Both the position numbers and the translations under genes were made by a program. This document shows, piece after piece, positions 33,970-42,693 of a stretch of 58,274 nucleotides of DNA. The notes beneath the pieces were generated by a model. That model saw nothing but the letters and a program-made list of their open reading frames with translations. It searched no databases and had not been told where the DNA came from. This DNA comes from Desulfomicrobium escambiense DSM 10707. GTDB lineage: Bacteria; Desulfobacterota; Desulfovibrionia; Desulfovibrionales; Desulfomicrobiaceae. The number at the start of each line of letters is the position of its first letter. Positions within the stretch are counted from its first letter, which is position 1. The stretch spans positions 1 through 58,274 of the forward strand of contig NZ_AUAR01000023.1 of assembly GCF_000428825.1 (NCBI RefSeq), given 5' to 3'.

Positions 33970-34204
33970 GTTGACCTCGCTGTTCCGCGCATCGATGCGA
34001 CTCGGCTGTGCGCACCATTCCAGACGACCTCGAAAATGAAACTATTGTGCCATATTTGAAATAAATAATTTTCCCAGCATATTGAGGTGTTTTCGTCGGT
34101 ATCGGATAGGGTCAGTGGTGCGCAATAATCCGTATTTTCCGGACAAAAATGTCCCGTTCGGCGGTTCGGGGGCGGGTTTCGAGACGGTGGCGGGAGAGGC
34201 AGCG

Positions 34205-34229
34205 CCGGACAGGCTGTCCGAAATTTCGG
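34205..34229. repeat. Adjacent palindromes downstream of tilS
   Basis: CGGACA/TGTCCG (34206-34220) overlaps the perfect 12-base palindrome CCGAAATTTCGG (34218-34229). They lie 6-30 bases beyond the tilS stop in the 265-base gap to the PilZ gene. No U-run follows, so a terminator is not proven; a protein-binding site is possible. The rest of the gap is A+T-rich and shows no gene. Confidence 0.35.
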
Positions 34230-34234
34230 GATTG

Positions 34235-35233
34235 TCAGATGCGTTCGCGCAGGGAAAAGCGGATGCCGCCCGACTCCACGCAGGCGACCTTGTCGCCGGG
34301 GAACTGAATCTGTCGCCCCAGCTTTCCTCCCTCCCAGGCCCGGTCCAGGAGAAGGAGATGGGCGGCCAGGGCCTGCCCCGGACCCATGCCGTCGAGGACA
34401 TGCTTGTAGAGACGCAGGCGCTGGGCCGGATGGACTTCCAGAAAGCGGGATTCAAGGAGGCCGCCGGTCCGGGCTGGCAGCCCCGCGAGCCTTTCGTTCC
34501 AATAGTCCTCGTCGATGCGGGCCAGGGTCCAGACCTGCCGGAGCGTCTTCGACAGGGCGGGGTTCTCCCGACGCAGCAGGGGCAGGACGTCGCTTCGAAT
34601 GCGGTTGCGGGTGCGGTCCGCCGAGTCATTGCTGCGGTCTTCCCGCCATGGGGCCCCGAGGGTTTCGAGGAGGCTCCGCAGTTCGTCTTTTTCCCAGTCG
34701 AGCAGGGGCCGCAGAAGGCGGCGCGCCGAATCCGCGCCCGTCATGCCGCCGAGCCCCGGCCAACCCGTGCCACGCACGAGGCGCATGAGGATGTCCTCGG
34801 CCAGGTCGTCGGCATGGTGGGCCGTGGCCACGAAATCCGCACCGCGTCCGGCCCGGACCGACTCCAGAAATGCGTAGCGCAGGTTGCGGGCGCATTCCTC
34901 CAGACCGGGTCCGCCGGGACGCATGGCCGAGGGCACATCCAGTCGGGCCGTCTCCAACGGAACGCCGAGCCTGGAACAGGTTGCTCGGGCGTGTTCGAGT
35001 TCCTCGTCGGATTCCGGGCGCAGGCCGTGATGGGCGTGGGCGGCCGTGAGCGTCAGCCCGAGGGGCCGGGACAGCAGATGCAGGAGGTGCAGGAGAGCCG
35101 TGGAGTCCAGGCCCGTAGAATAGGCCACGACCAGGTTCTTCCCCCGGACCTCGACGCCGAGGCTGTCCCTGCAGAAGCGCGGAAGGCCCAGGCAGCGCCG
35201 GGCCAGGGAGCGGGGGAGGTCCTGCAGACGCAC
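34235..35233 (-). CDS. tilS: tRNA(Ile)-lysidine synthetase
   Basis: 332 residues from GTG 35233 (GAGG seven bases upstream). The PP-loop VVAYSTGLDSTALLHL (STGLDS at 39-44) binds ATP, and HAHHGLRPESDEE, ATAHHADDLAEDILMRL and RNRIRSDVLPLLRRENP are TilS marks. It adenylates C34 of the AUA-reading isoleucine tRNA and attaches lysine, an essential step. Shorter than the E. coli enzyme (432 aa), lacking most of the C-terminal domain, as in many bacteria. Last gene of the haem operon. Confidence 0.92.
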   Translation of the reverse strand: MRLQDLPRSLARRCLGLPRFCRDSLGVEVRGKNLVVAYSTGLDSTALLHLLHLLSRPLGLTLTAAHAHHGLRPESDEELEHARATCSRLGVPLETARLDVPSAMRPGGPGLEECARNLRYAFLESVRAGRGADFVATAHHADDLAEDILMRLVRGTGWPGLGGMTGADSARRLLRPLLDWEKDELRSLLETLGAPWREDRSNDSADRTRNRIRSDVLPLLRRENPALSKTLRQVWTLARIDEDYWNERLAGLPARTGGLLESRFLEVHPAQRLRLYKHVLDGMGPGQALAAHLLLLDRAWEGGKLGRQIQFPGDKVACVESGGIRFSLRERI

Positions 35234-35241
35234 GGGTTGCC

Positions 35242-35574
35242 TCAGAGGGGGATGTTCAGGTCTTTGAGCAGGTTTTCCAGATAGGAGATCATGTGCTCCT
35301 GCTGTTCGGGCGTGGCGTAGGCGATGCAGGCGCAGCGCAGGATGCGCTTGGCGCGCACGAGCAGTTCGAGCTTGACCCAGTCGCGGCCCGTCTCCACGGC
35401 CATGTAGAAGGGGCCGCACTGGGGCGCGTGCTCCTGCTGCAGAGGGGTCAGGAGCCTGGGGGGCAGGTTGAAGTGATAGAGGTGCTCGATGCTCTGCAGC
35501 TCCTGCTCCTTGAGCCAGTTTTCGAGCTTCTCCATGTCCTGCGGCGTGATTTCTTCGATGAGGAAGGAGCGCAT
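35242..35574 (-). CDS. Conserved-looking protein of unknown function in the haem operon
   Basis: 110 residues from ATG 35574, soluble, with FLIEEITPQDMEKLENWLKE and a cysteine pair in RILRCACIAYATPEQQ. It sits 11 bases after hemA and 8 before tilS, so it is certainly co-transcribed with them. No motif I recognise; the tight spacing suggests a real gene rather than a chance frame. Longer upstream frame overlapping hemA was rejected. Confidence 0.75.
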   Translation of the reverse strand: MRSFLIEEITPQDMEKLENWLKEQELQSIEHLYHFNLPPRLLTPLQQEHAPQCGPFYMAVETGRDWVKLELLVRAKRILRCACIAYATPEQQEHMISYLENLLKDLNIPL

Positions 35575-35585
35575 GCTATGGGTCC

Positions 35586-36908
35586 TTATTTGCCGCCGCC
35601 CTTGCGGTCCAGGTGGGCCTCTGCGGGGACGGTTTCCCCGTCCAGGTTGAAGATGCGGCGGGCGTTGTGGATGAATCGCTGGGCCGAGCCTTCCTCCTGG
35701 GATCGGCGTTTGAGGTAGCTGATGGGTTCGTGGTAGATCTTGTGGCACAGGGACAGGGCCAGTCGTTCGAGGACGGCCACCATCTGCGGGTCCGGGTCGG
35801 GCCCGAGCTGCTTGATGGACTTGCGCAGCTCCTTGCGGGCGATGCGCTCGCCCTGGTCGAGCAGGGCGACGATGGTCGGCTGCAGGGCCAGCCCGTCGCG
35901 CCAGCGCATGAAGGCCCCGACCTCCTCGGCCACGATGCCGTGGGCCTTGTTGGCCTCCTGCTGGCGACCGGCCAGGTTCTCCTCGACCACTTCCTTCAGG
36001 TCGTCGATGTCGTAGAGGTAGACGTTGTCGAGGCCGTTGATGTCCGGGTCAATGTCGCGGGGCACGGCGATGTCGATGAAGAAGATGGGCCGGTTGCGGC
36101 GCAGGCGCAGGACCTCCTTCATGTCCTTGGCGCGGATGATGGCCGTGGGCGAGCCCGTGGAACTGATGACGATGTCCGTCTCAAGCAAAGCCTGGTGCAG
36201 TTCCTCGAAGGGCATGGACCGGCCGTTGAACTGCTTGGCCAGTTCCACGGCGCGGGCCTGGGTGCGGTTGACCACGGTGATGTCGCGAACGCCGGCCGAG
36301 AGCAGGTGCGTGGCGGCCAGCTCGGCCATCTCGCCGGCGCCGATCAGCAGGGCCCGGTGGTTGGTCAGGTCCGAGAATATCTTGCGGGCCAGCTCAACGG
36401 CCGCGTAGCTGATGGACACGGCGCTGGAGGCGATGGCCGTCTCGGTGCGGACCCGCTTGGCCACGGAAAAGGCCTTGTGCAGGAGGCGGTTGACGATGAC
36501 CCTGGCCGCGCCGTTTTCCACGGCCTTGCGGTAGGCGGTCTTGAGCTGCCCCAGGATCTGCGGTTCGCCCAAGATCATGGAATCCAGGCTCGACGCCACG
36601 GTGAAGAGGTGGTCCACGGCCTTGTCGCCGACGTGGCAGTAGGTGTGGTTCTCCAGGTCGGCCTGGGGCTGTCCGCAGTGGTCGGCCCAGAAGCGCAGCA
36701 CCTTGGAGCGGACGTCGCCCGCGCTGTCGCCGACCACGAGGAACTCCACGCGGTTGCAGGTCGAGAGGATCATGGCTTCGGACACGGCGCCCGTGTCACT
36801 GACCAGCCCAGTGGCCGCAGGATCGCAGTCGGTCAGGGCGAAACGCTCCCGGATGTCCACGCCAGCGGTCTTGTGATTGAGTCCGACGAGATAGATTTCC
36901 TGATTCAT
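35586..36908 (-). CDS. hemA: Glutamyl-tRNA reductase
   Basis: 440 residues. Catalytic cysteine C51 lies in LSTCNRVEF; the NADPH domain has LLIGAGEMAELAATHLL and STGSPTAII, and the C-terminal dimerisation helix follows. It reduces Glu-tRNA(Glu) to glutamate-1-semialdehyde, the first committed step of the C5 tetrapyrrole route that feeds haem, sirohaem (needed for sulfite reductase) and cobamides. Second-last of the biosynthetic block sirC-ccsA-hemA; 25 bases after ccsA. Confidence 0.96.
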   Translation of the reverse strand: MNQEIYLVGLNHKTAGVDIRERFALTDCDPAATGLVSDTGAVSEAMILSTCNRVEFLVVGDSAGDVRSKVLRFWADHCGQPQADLENHTYCHVGDKAVDHLFTVASSLDSMILGEPQILGQLKTAYRKAVENGAARVIVNRLLHKAFSVAKRVRTETAIASSAVSISYAAVELARKIFSDLTNHRALLIGAGEMAELAATHLLSAGVRDITVVNRTQARAVELAKQFNGRSMPFEELHQALLETDIVISSTGSPTAIIRAKDMKEVLRLRRNRPIFFIDIAVPRDIDPDINGLDNVYLYDIDDLKEVVEENLAGRQQEANKAHGIVAEEVGAFMRWRDGLALQPTIVALLDQGERIARKELRKSIKQLGPDPDPQMVAVLERLALSLCHKIYHEPISYLKRRSQEEGSAQRFIHNARRIFNLDGETVPAEAHLDRKGGGK

Positions 36909-36933
36909 GTTCGGTTGCGGTCTTTCCTGATGA

Positions 36934-37761
36934 TTACGGGCGGAAACTGTGGTGCGTGGGCAGCAGGAAGTTGACCCCGACCAGAGACACGAGACACAGC
37001 GCGAAGAGGACGATGGCCATCCTGGCCGGCTTGCGGCCCCGCCAGCCCAGGGCCGTGCGCTGGTGGAAGAGCACGGCGAAGATGATCCAGATGACGATGG
37101 TGATGAGTTCCTTGGGGTCCCAGCTGATGATCTTCTTCCAGGTGAAGGAGGCCCACAGGAAGCCGGACATGACGCTTATGGTGTAGAGCGGGAATCCGAC
37201 GGACACGGCCCAGTGGTTGGCGCGGTCGAAGGTTTCCAGGGATGGGAGGTCCTTGGAGAAGCCGGGCATCTTGGCCTTGGTCTTGATGATCTTTTCCAGG
37301 TGCAGGTAGGCCACGCCGGCACCGAAGGCCATGGTGATGAGGCCCAGGGAGACGAAGATGGTGCCCACGTGCAGACTGAACCACAGGGCGCTGAAATGCT
37401 CGGGCACGGCCAGGACCTGGGTGCGCACGGCCAGGGACGAGGAAAAGAGGACCAGGGCCAGGGGGGCGGTGATCATGGCCAGGAAGTCGTGCTTGAGGCG
37501 CCGCCACAGGACGAAGAAGATGAGGACCACGAACCAGGCCAGCAGGCTCATGTAGAACTGGCCTTGCTGAAGGTTTACGGCGCCGATCTCGATGAAACGG
37601 ACCCCGAGGTCCACGGTGTGCAGGGCGAAGGCGGCCACGGAGGTCCAGACGGCCGTTTTCTTCAGGATCGGCCGTCGCAGGACCAAGCCCAGCGGGTAGC
37701 TGACGGAGCCGGTCAGGTAAAGGAGCGCAATGAGCAGGTCAAACAGTCGGGATGCAGTCAT
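36934..37761 (-). CDS. ccsA: CcsA/HemX-family cytochrome assembly membrane protein
   Basis: 275 residues with eight membrane segments. The haem-handling motif appears as WDPKELITIVIWIIF, typical of CcsA/HemX (WWD-like) proteins, with conserved histidines between helices (HVGTIFVSLG, HQRTALGW). In other bacteria HemX next to hemA controls HemA levels, while CcsA exports haem for cytochrome c; position next to hemA makes either role possible. ATG 37761 overlaps sirC by 23 bases. Confidence 0.85.
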   Translation of the reverse strand: MTASRLFDLLIALLYLTGSVSYPLGLVLRRPILKKTAVWTSVAAFALHTVDLGVRFIEIGAVNLQQGQFYMSLLAWFVVLIFFVLWRRLKHDFLAMITAPLALVLFSSSLAVRTQVLAVPEHFSALWFSLHVGTIFVSLGLITMAFGAGVAYLHLEKIIKTKAKMPGFSKDLPSLETFDRANHWAVSVGFPLYTISVMSGFLWASFTWKKIISWDPKELITIVIWIIFAVLFHQRTALGWRGRKPARMAIVLFALCLVSLVGVNFLLPTHHSFRP

Positions 37762-38428
37762 CGCACCATTCTCCGATTCTGGGGTGCAGGGGGGCGGGCA
37801 GCACGGCCCGGAGCAGTTCCAGGCATGCGTCCCGGTCCTCGGCCTTGATCAGCGACGCCAGGGGGGAGGTGGCCAGAGCCCTGAAAACCTCCCGGTTCTC
37901 GTTGCTGGGGCGGCTCAGCTCCAGCATGGCCGCCCTGATGACGGCCAGAAGCCTGGTCAGGGCTTCGTACTCCTCTCCGTACCTGGCCTCGATATCCTGG
38001 CGGATGACCCGTGACAGAGCCGGGCTCGCGCCGCCCGTGGACACGGTGATGGTCAGGTCCCCGCGCGTGATGCTGGCCGGCAGGACGAAGCTGCCCGCCT
38101 CTGGGGCGTCTGTCATGTTGCACAGCACGCCGTTTTGCCGGCAGACCTCGCCGACCCGGGCGTTGACTTCGCGGCTGGAGGTGCAGGCGAAAACGAGCTG
38201 CGCGCCCTGCGCGTCCGACTCGGCGAAGGGGCGTCGTTCATACGTCAAGTTGCCGTGGCTGGCAAGGAGGGCCGCCAGCTCGGGGCCGGGTTCGGCCGGG
38301 TCCACGACGGTCACGGCGGCCGGGGAGCAGGGCAACAGTCCCTGGACCTTGCGCAGGCCCACCTCGCCGCCGCCGACCACCAGACAGCGCATTCCCATCA
38401 GATCGAGGAGCAGGGGGTAATATCGCAT
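37739..38428 (-). CDS. sirC: Precorrin-2 dehydrogenase / sirohydrochlorin ferrochelatase-like protein
   Basis: 229 residues. The N-terminal Rossmann motif CLVVGGGEVGLRKVQGLL, ACTSSREVNARV, and the CysG N-terminal/Met8 mark NMTDAPEAGSFVLPASITRG followed by VSTGGASPALSR are clear. It oxidises precorrin-2 to sirohydrochlorin with NAD+ and may insert iron to make sirohaem, the cofactor of dissimilatory sulfite reductase. First gene of the minus-strand tetrapyrrole operon; 116 bases separate it from the divergent GT9 gene. Confidence 0.92.
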   Translation of the reverse strand: MRYYPLLLDLMGMRCLVVGGGEVGLRKVQGLLPCSPAAVTVVDPAEPGPELAALLASHGNLTYERRPFAESDAQGAQLVFACTSSREVNARVGEVCRQNGVLCNMTDAPEAGSFVLPASITRGDLTITVSTGGASPALSRVIRQDIEARYGEEYEALTRLLAVIRAAMLELSRPSNENREVFRALATSPLASLIKAEDRDACLELLRAVLPAPLHPRIGEWCDDCIPTV

Positions 38429-38544
38429 GCAGGCCGTCTAGCAGAGGCGGAGCCACTTGTCCAAGGGCGTCGGGCAGCGGGTCGAGAGGGCCTGATAATC
38501 CGGGGAGTTCTGGACTTTTTCCGGATTTTCCCGGATGAGGGGGT

Positions 38545-39801
38545 ATGAACCCGCTCGACCCGGGGGCTCCCGCCGGCCCCGACTTCCTCGTCATCCAGCT
38601 GGCCCGATTCGGGGACCTGATCCAGACCAAGCGGCTCGTGGCCTCGCTGCAGAGCCAAGGGCGGGTGCACCTGCTCGTGGATCGTTCCCTGGCCGATCTG
38701 GCCCGGCTGGCCTTCCCCGGCGTCACGGTCCACGGCCTGGCCGCCCACGGCACCCACGGGCCGGACATCCTGCCCCGGGTGCACGACGACCTGGAAGGAC
38801 TTGCGTCCACCGGGTTCCACCGCGTCTACAACCTCAATTTCTCCGGCATGAACTTCGCCCTGGCGTCCATGTTCCCGGCCCACGCGGTGCGCGGCTACCG
38901 GCAGGAGGCGGGGCAGAGATTCATGGATGCCTGGCCTTCGCAGGTCATGCGCTGGACGCGGTCGCGGGCGCTGACCGGCCTCAATCTCGTGGACGTCTGG
39001 GGATTGTACGCCGATGAGCCCCTGCCGCCCGACTGCGTCAACCCTCCGGCCAGGCCGCGCGGCGGCGGGCTCGGCGTGGTCATGGCCGGGCAGAACGCCC
39101 GGCGCTCCCTGCCGGCGCAGGTGCTGGCGCCCCTGGTCCAGGCGGCCATGGGCCGCGCGGGAAAGGGGGCCATCACGCTGCTCGGGGCCGGGGCGGAACG
39201 GCGGGTAGCCAAAGAGCTGACGGCCCTGTTGCCGGGGTCCTTGCGCGGGCAGGTCCGGGACCTGGTGGGCAGGACGGACTGGCGCGAGCTTGTGGACGTA
39301 GTGGGCGGTCTGGACCTGGTCCTGACTCCCGACACGGGCACCATGCATTTGGCCGCCCATCTCGGCGTGCCCGTCATGGCCTTTTTTCTGTCCTCGGCCT
39401 GGTGCCACGAGACGGGCCCCTACGGTCTGGGGCACCATGTGCTGCAGGCCACGACCGACTGCGCCCCCTGCCTGGAGACGGCCCCGTGTCCCCACGACAT
39501 CGCCTGCCGGCGGGTTTTTAGCGACCCCGCGGTCCTGCGCCGCGTCAGCGGACGGACAACGGGGGAGATGCCCGGCGGGTGCGCCCTCATGGCCGGCGGC
39601 TTCGACGGGCTGGGCGCGACCTTCACGGCCGTGGCCGGGGATGACGCCGGAGCGGGGCGGAGGCGGGCCTTCAGGGCCATGGCCGCGGCTTGCGCCGGGG
39701 TGCCGTTGCCCGGGGCCGGGGAACGCGCGGCGGATGAATCCTGGATGATGGAGAGGGACTGGATGCTGCCCCAAACACTGCGAGGTCGGGCCCATGAATG
39801 A
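38545..39801 (+). CDS. GT9 (heptosyltransferase-like) glycosyltransferase
   Basis: 418 residues. GT9 marks are VIQLARFGDLIQTKRLVASL at the start and the donor-binding LVLTPDTGTMHLAAHLGVPV with FFLSSAWCHETGPYG. An extra cysteine-rich stretch (DCAPCLETAPCPHDIACRRV) follows. In lipopolysaccharide synthesis such enzymes add heptose; the neighbouring CgeB-like gene suggests a shared surface-glycan or flagellin-modification role, which is inference. Overlaps the next gene by 8 bases. Confidence 0.86.
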   Translation: MNPLDPGAPAGPDFLVIQLARFGDLIQTKRLVASLQSQGRVHLLVDRSLADLARLAFPGVTVHGLAAHGTHGPDILPRVHDDLEGLASTGFHRVYNLNFSGMNFALASMFPAHAVRGYRQEAGQRFMDAWPSQVMRWTRSRALTGLNLVDVWGLYADEPLPPDCVNPPARPRGGGLGVVMAGQNARRSLPAQVLAPLVQAAMGRAGKGAITLLGAGAERRVAKELTALLPGSLRGQVRDLVGRTDWRELVDVVGGLDLVLTPDTGTMHLAAHLGVPVMAFFLSSAWCHETGPYGLGHHVLQATTDCAPCLETAPCPHDIACRRVFSDPAVLRRVSGRTTGEMPGGCALMAGGFDGLGATFTAVAGDDAGAGRRRAFRAMAAACAGVPLPGAGERAADESWMMERDWMLPQTLRGRAHE

Positions 39802-41074
39802 GAGCCGGCGAATCCTGCTGGTGCTGCCCATGTACGGAGGCTCCCTGCCCGTCGGCAGGTACTGCGAAAACGCCCTGCGCGAGCTCGGGCACATGGTCGA
39901 GACCTTCGAGGCCCCCGGTTTTTACGGCGCCTTCTCGGCCCTGAAGACCCTTCGCGTGGGCACAGACCGCCTGGACTACCTGGAGAACAGCTTCCTGCAG
40001 GTCGTGTCCCAGGCCGTGCTGGCCAAGGTCGAGGCCTTCGCCCCGGACCTGGTTCTGGCCATGGCCCAGGCCCCGCTTTCGAGGCAGGCCCTCAGGCGCC
40101 TGCGGCGGGACAAGGTGGCCACGGCCATGTGGTTCGTCGAGGACCACGAGGTGTTCCCCTACTGGCAGGCCTTCGCGCCCCTGTACGACCTTTTCGCCGT
40201 CATCCAGAAGGGGGACTTCCCGCGCAAGCTGGCCGAGGCCGGGCAGCCCAACTCCATTTACCTGCCCATGGCGGCGGACCCGTCCGTGCACCACCCGTTG
40301 GAACTTTCGCCGGTTGAGCGTCGGCGCTACGGCAGCGAGCTGTCCTTCGTGGGCGCGGGCTACCCCAACCGCCGCCTGGCGTTCAGGCAGCTGGCCGGAT
40401 TCGATCTGCGGATCTGGGGCAACGACTGGGACGGGGAGACGGTGTTGGCGCCGTTCCTGCAGCGTCAGGGCGAGCGCATCGAGACCGACGAGGTGGTCAA
40501 GATCTTCAACGCCTCGGCCATCAACCTGAACCTGCATTCCTCGGTGCGGCCCGGAGTGCTGGTCGGCGACGGGGACTTCGTCAACCCGCGCACCTTCGAA
40601 CTGGCCGCCTGCGGGGCCTTCCAGCTCGTCGACCGGCGCGGCCTGTTGTCGGAGCTTTTCGACGAGGGCGAACTGGCCCTCTTTTCGGACATGGAGGAGC
40701 TGCTGCGGGCCATCGAACATTTCCGCGCCCATCCCGGGGAACGGGCCGCAGTGGCGCAGCGAGGCAGGGCGCGGGTCCTGGCCGAACACACCTACTCCCA
40801 CCGCATGCGCACCCTGCTGCAGCACGCCGAAGCCCTCATGCCGGAACGGGCGGCCCGGCCTTCGCAGTGGCGGGAGGAGATACCTGAGGGCCTGAGGGAC
40901 CAGTTCGACGCCCTCCTGTCACGGTTGGGACTGTCCCCAACGGTTGCTTTCGACGATCTGGTCTGGGCCGTGCGCAGCCGCCAGGGCGAACTGGACCGTC
41001 TGGAGACGGCCATCCTCTTTCTGGACGAGTGGAAGAAACAGTATTCCGGCGAGCGCCCCGGCAAGGAAGGCTAA
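39794..41074 (+). CDS. CgeB-family glycosyltransferase
   Basis: 426 residues. Begins RILLVLPMYGGSLPVGRYCE; the GT-B donor half has SELSFVGAGYPNRRLAF, IWGNDW, FNASAINLNLHSSVRPG and FVNPRTFELAACGAFQLVD, all typical of the CgeB/Glyco_trans_1_2 group. The C-terminal ~70 residues are an extra helical tail. Co-translated with the GT9 gene (8-base overlap); together they probably extend the same glycan. Ends 77 bases before psd. Confidence 0.86.
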   Translation: MNESRRILLVLPMYGGSLPVGRYCENALRELGHMVETFEAPGFYGAFSALKTLRVGTDRLDYLENSFLQVVSQAVLAKVEAFAPDLVLAMAQAPLSRQALRRLRRDKVATAMWFVEDHEVFPYWQAFAPLYDLFAVIQKGDFPRKLAEAGQPNSIYLPMAADPSVHHPLELSPVERRRYGSELSFVGAGYPNRRLAFRQLAGFDLRIWGNDWDGETVLAPFLQRQGERIETDEVVKIFNASAINLNLHSSVRPGVLVGDGDFVNPRTFELAACGAFQLVDRRGLLSELFDEGELALFSDMEELLRAIEHFRAHPGERAAVAQRGRARVLAEHTYSHRMRTLLQHAEALMPERAARPSQWREEIPEGLRDQFDALLSRLGLSPTVAFDDLVWAVRSRQGELDRLETAILFLDEWKKQYSGERPGKEG

Positions 41075-41151
41075 ATTAGCGCTTGCCTCGCGTTAAGCCC
41101 AGCGGTACAAATTCAGGTTCCTTACGCGCATCAGATAATTTCGGAGTTTTC

Positions 41152-41796
41152 ATGCATAAGCCATCCATCGGCCTCTCCCTGGAGGGGATGCCCTTCATCT
41201 TCCTGACCACGGTCGCCACCCTGACCTTCGCCATCCTGGACTGCTGGTTCATGGCCACGCTGCTCCTGGTGGTTCTCTTCCTGGTCCTCAACTTCTTCCG
41301 CGACCCCGAGCGCGTCGTGCCCCAGGAGCCCGGAGTGGCCGTGTCCCCGGCCGACGGCAAGGTCATCAAGGTCGAGACCATGCGCGACCCCTTGACGGGC
41401 GAGGACCGCACGGCCGTGTGCGTGTTCATGAACGTCTTCAACGTCCACGTGAACCGCATGCCCGTGGCCGGCCGCATCGCGCGCATTTCCTACTTCGGCG
41501 GCAAATTCATCAACGCCTCCTTCGACAAGGCTTCCGAGGACAACGAGCGCAACTCCGTGCTGGTGGAGGATGCCGATGGGAAGACCTGGACGGTGGTCCA
41601 GATCGCCGGGCTCATCGCGCGCCGCATCATCTGCTGGGCCGAGGAGGGCGACAGCCTGGCCCGTGGTCAGCGATTCGGACTGATCAAGTTCGGTTCCAGA
41701 GTTGACCTTTACCTGCCGAGTGACTATGAGTCGGTCGTCCGCATCGGAGAAAAGGTCTTCGCCGGCCAGAGCATTCTGGCCCGGAAAAAGCGGTAG
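41152..41796 (+). CDS. psd: Phosphatidylserine decarboxylase
   Basis: 214 residues from ATG 41152 (GGAG six bases upstream). Two N-terminal hydrophobic helices, then FFRDPERVVP, VSPADGKVIK, MNVFNVHVNRMP and the self-cleavage site KFGSRVDLY, where the serine of GS becomes the pyruvoyl group. This is the short soluble-domain type common outside Enterobacteria. It makes phosphatidylethanolamine at the inner membrane from the product of PssA, encoded next. Confidence 0.95.
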   Translation: MHKPSIGLSLEGMPFIFLTTVATLTFAILDCWFMATLLLVVLFLVLNFFRDPERVVPQEPGVAVSPADGKVIKVETMRDPLTGEDRTAVCVFMNVFNVHVNRMPVAGRIARISYFGGKFINASFDKASEDNERNSVLVEDADGKTWTVVQIAGLIARRIICWAEEGDSLARGQRFGLIKFGSRVDLYLPSDYESVVRIGEKVFAGQSILARKKR

Positions 41797-41816
41797 AAAC
41801 AATTTTTCAGGATACG

Positions 41817-42575
41817 ATGGACCACCCAAAGCCCAAGCACAAGGGGTACTACCTGCTCCCCAACATGATGACCATGGCCAGCCTGCTGACCGGGTTCATG
41901 GGCATTTTGTGGTCCATAGACGGCCGTTTCGAGATGGCGGCCGTAGCCATCATCGTCAGCTGCGTCTTCGACGGGCTCGACGGCAAGCTGGCCCGCCTGA
42001 CCAACTCCGCCTCAGACTTCGGCGTGCAGCTGGACTCCCTGGTCGACCTCGTCGCCTTCGGCGTCGGGCCGGCGGTGATGATCCACCAATGGTGCACCCA
42101 CGAGTTCGGGCGCCTGGGCATCATGGCCTCCTTTCTGGTCATGGCCTGCGGGGCTCTGCGCCTGGCGCGCTTCAACATCCAGACGGGCAAGATCAGCAAG
42201 AAGTTCTTCATCGGCCTGCCCATTCCTGCCGCGGCCTGCACCTTGGCCACCTTCGTCCTGTTCTCTTCGTACATCCCCGAGACCATGGTCGACTGGATTC
42301 CCCGGATCACCCTGGTTCTGGCCTTTCTCGTGTCCATCCTGATGGTCAGCAACGTCCGCTACGCGTCCTTCAAGGACGCCGAGGTCATCCGCGCTCATCG
42401 CTTCAGCGCCACGGTCACGGCCCTGCTGGTCTTCGTTTTGGTCGCCTCCGAGCCGAAGCTCCTGAGCTTCGTCTTCTTCATCTGCTACATCATTTCCGGC
42501 CTCATCTACTCCTACTTCATTCTGCCCCTACGCGGTAAATCCTTCCTACGAGAGTCTTCTCACAAGATCTCGTAA
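41817..42575 (+). CDS. pssA: CDP-diacylglycerol-serine O-phosphatidyltransferase
   Basis: 252 residues with about eight membrane segments. The CDP-alcohol phosphotransferase motif DG-x2-AR-x8-G-x3-D-x3-D is complete (DGLDGKLARLTNSASDFG then LDSLVD). It condenses serine with CDP-diacylglycerol to phosphatidylserine, the substrate of Psd. 20 bases after psd; the two form one phospholipid unit. A 118-base A+T-rich leader separates it from leuA. Confidence 0.95.
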   Translation: MDHPKPKHKGYYLLPNMMTMASLLTGFMGILWSIDGRFEMAAVAIIVSCVFDGLDGKLARLTNSASDFGVQLDSLVDLVAFGVGPAVMIHQWCTHEFGRLGIMASFLVMACGALRLARFNIQTGKISKKFFIGLPIPAAACTLATFVLFSSYIPETMVDWIPRITLVLAFLVSILMVSNVRYASFKDAEVIRAHRFSATVTALLVFVLVASEPKLLSFVFFICYIISGLIYSYFILPLRGKSFLRESSHKIS

Positions 42576-42693
42576 AGGAACACGCAACCCCCTCAGCATC
42601 GTTTGCAGGAAACGGCAATTCAGGGCGCACCAGCCGCCCATGAATAGTATTTATCATCAATCGATTATAAATTATTGAAAAAGGAGAACAGCC

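Noticed and set aside
42576-42693. Leucine attenuator leader peptide before leuA
   Set aside because: No run of Leu codons after a ribosome-binding site and no terminator hairpin; only an A+T-rich promoter-like stretch.
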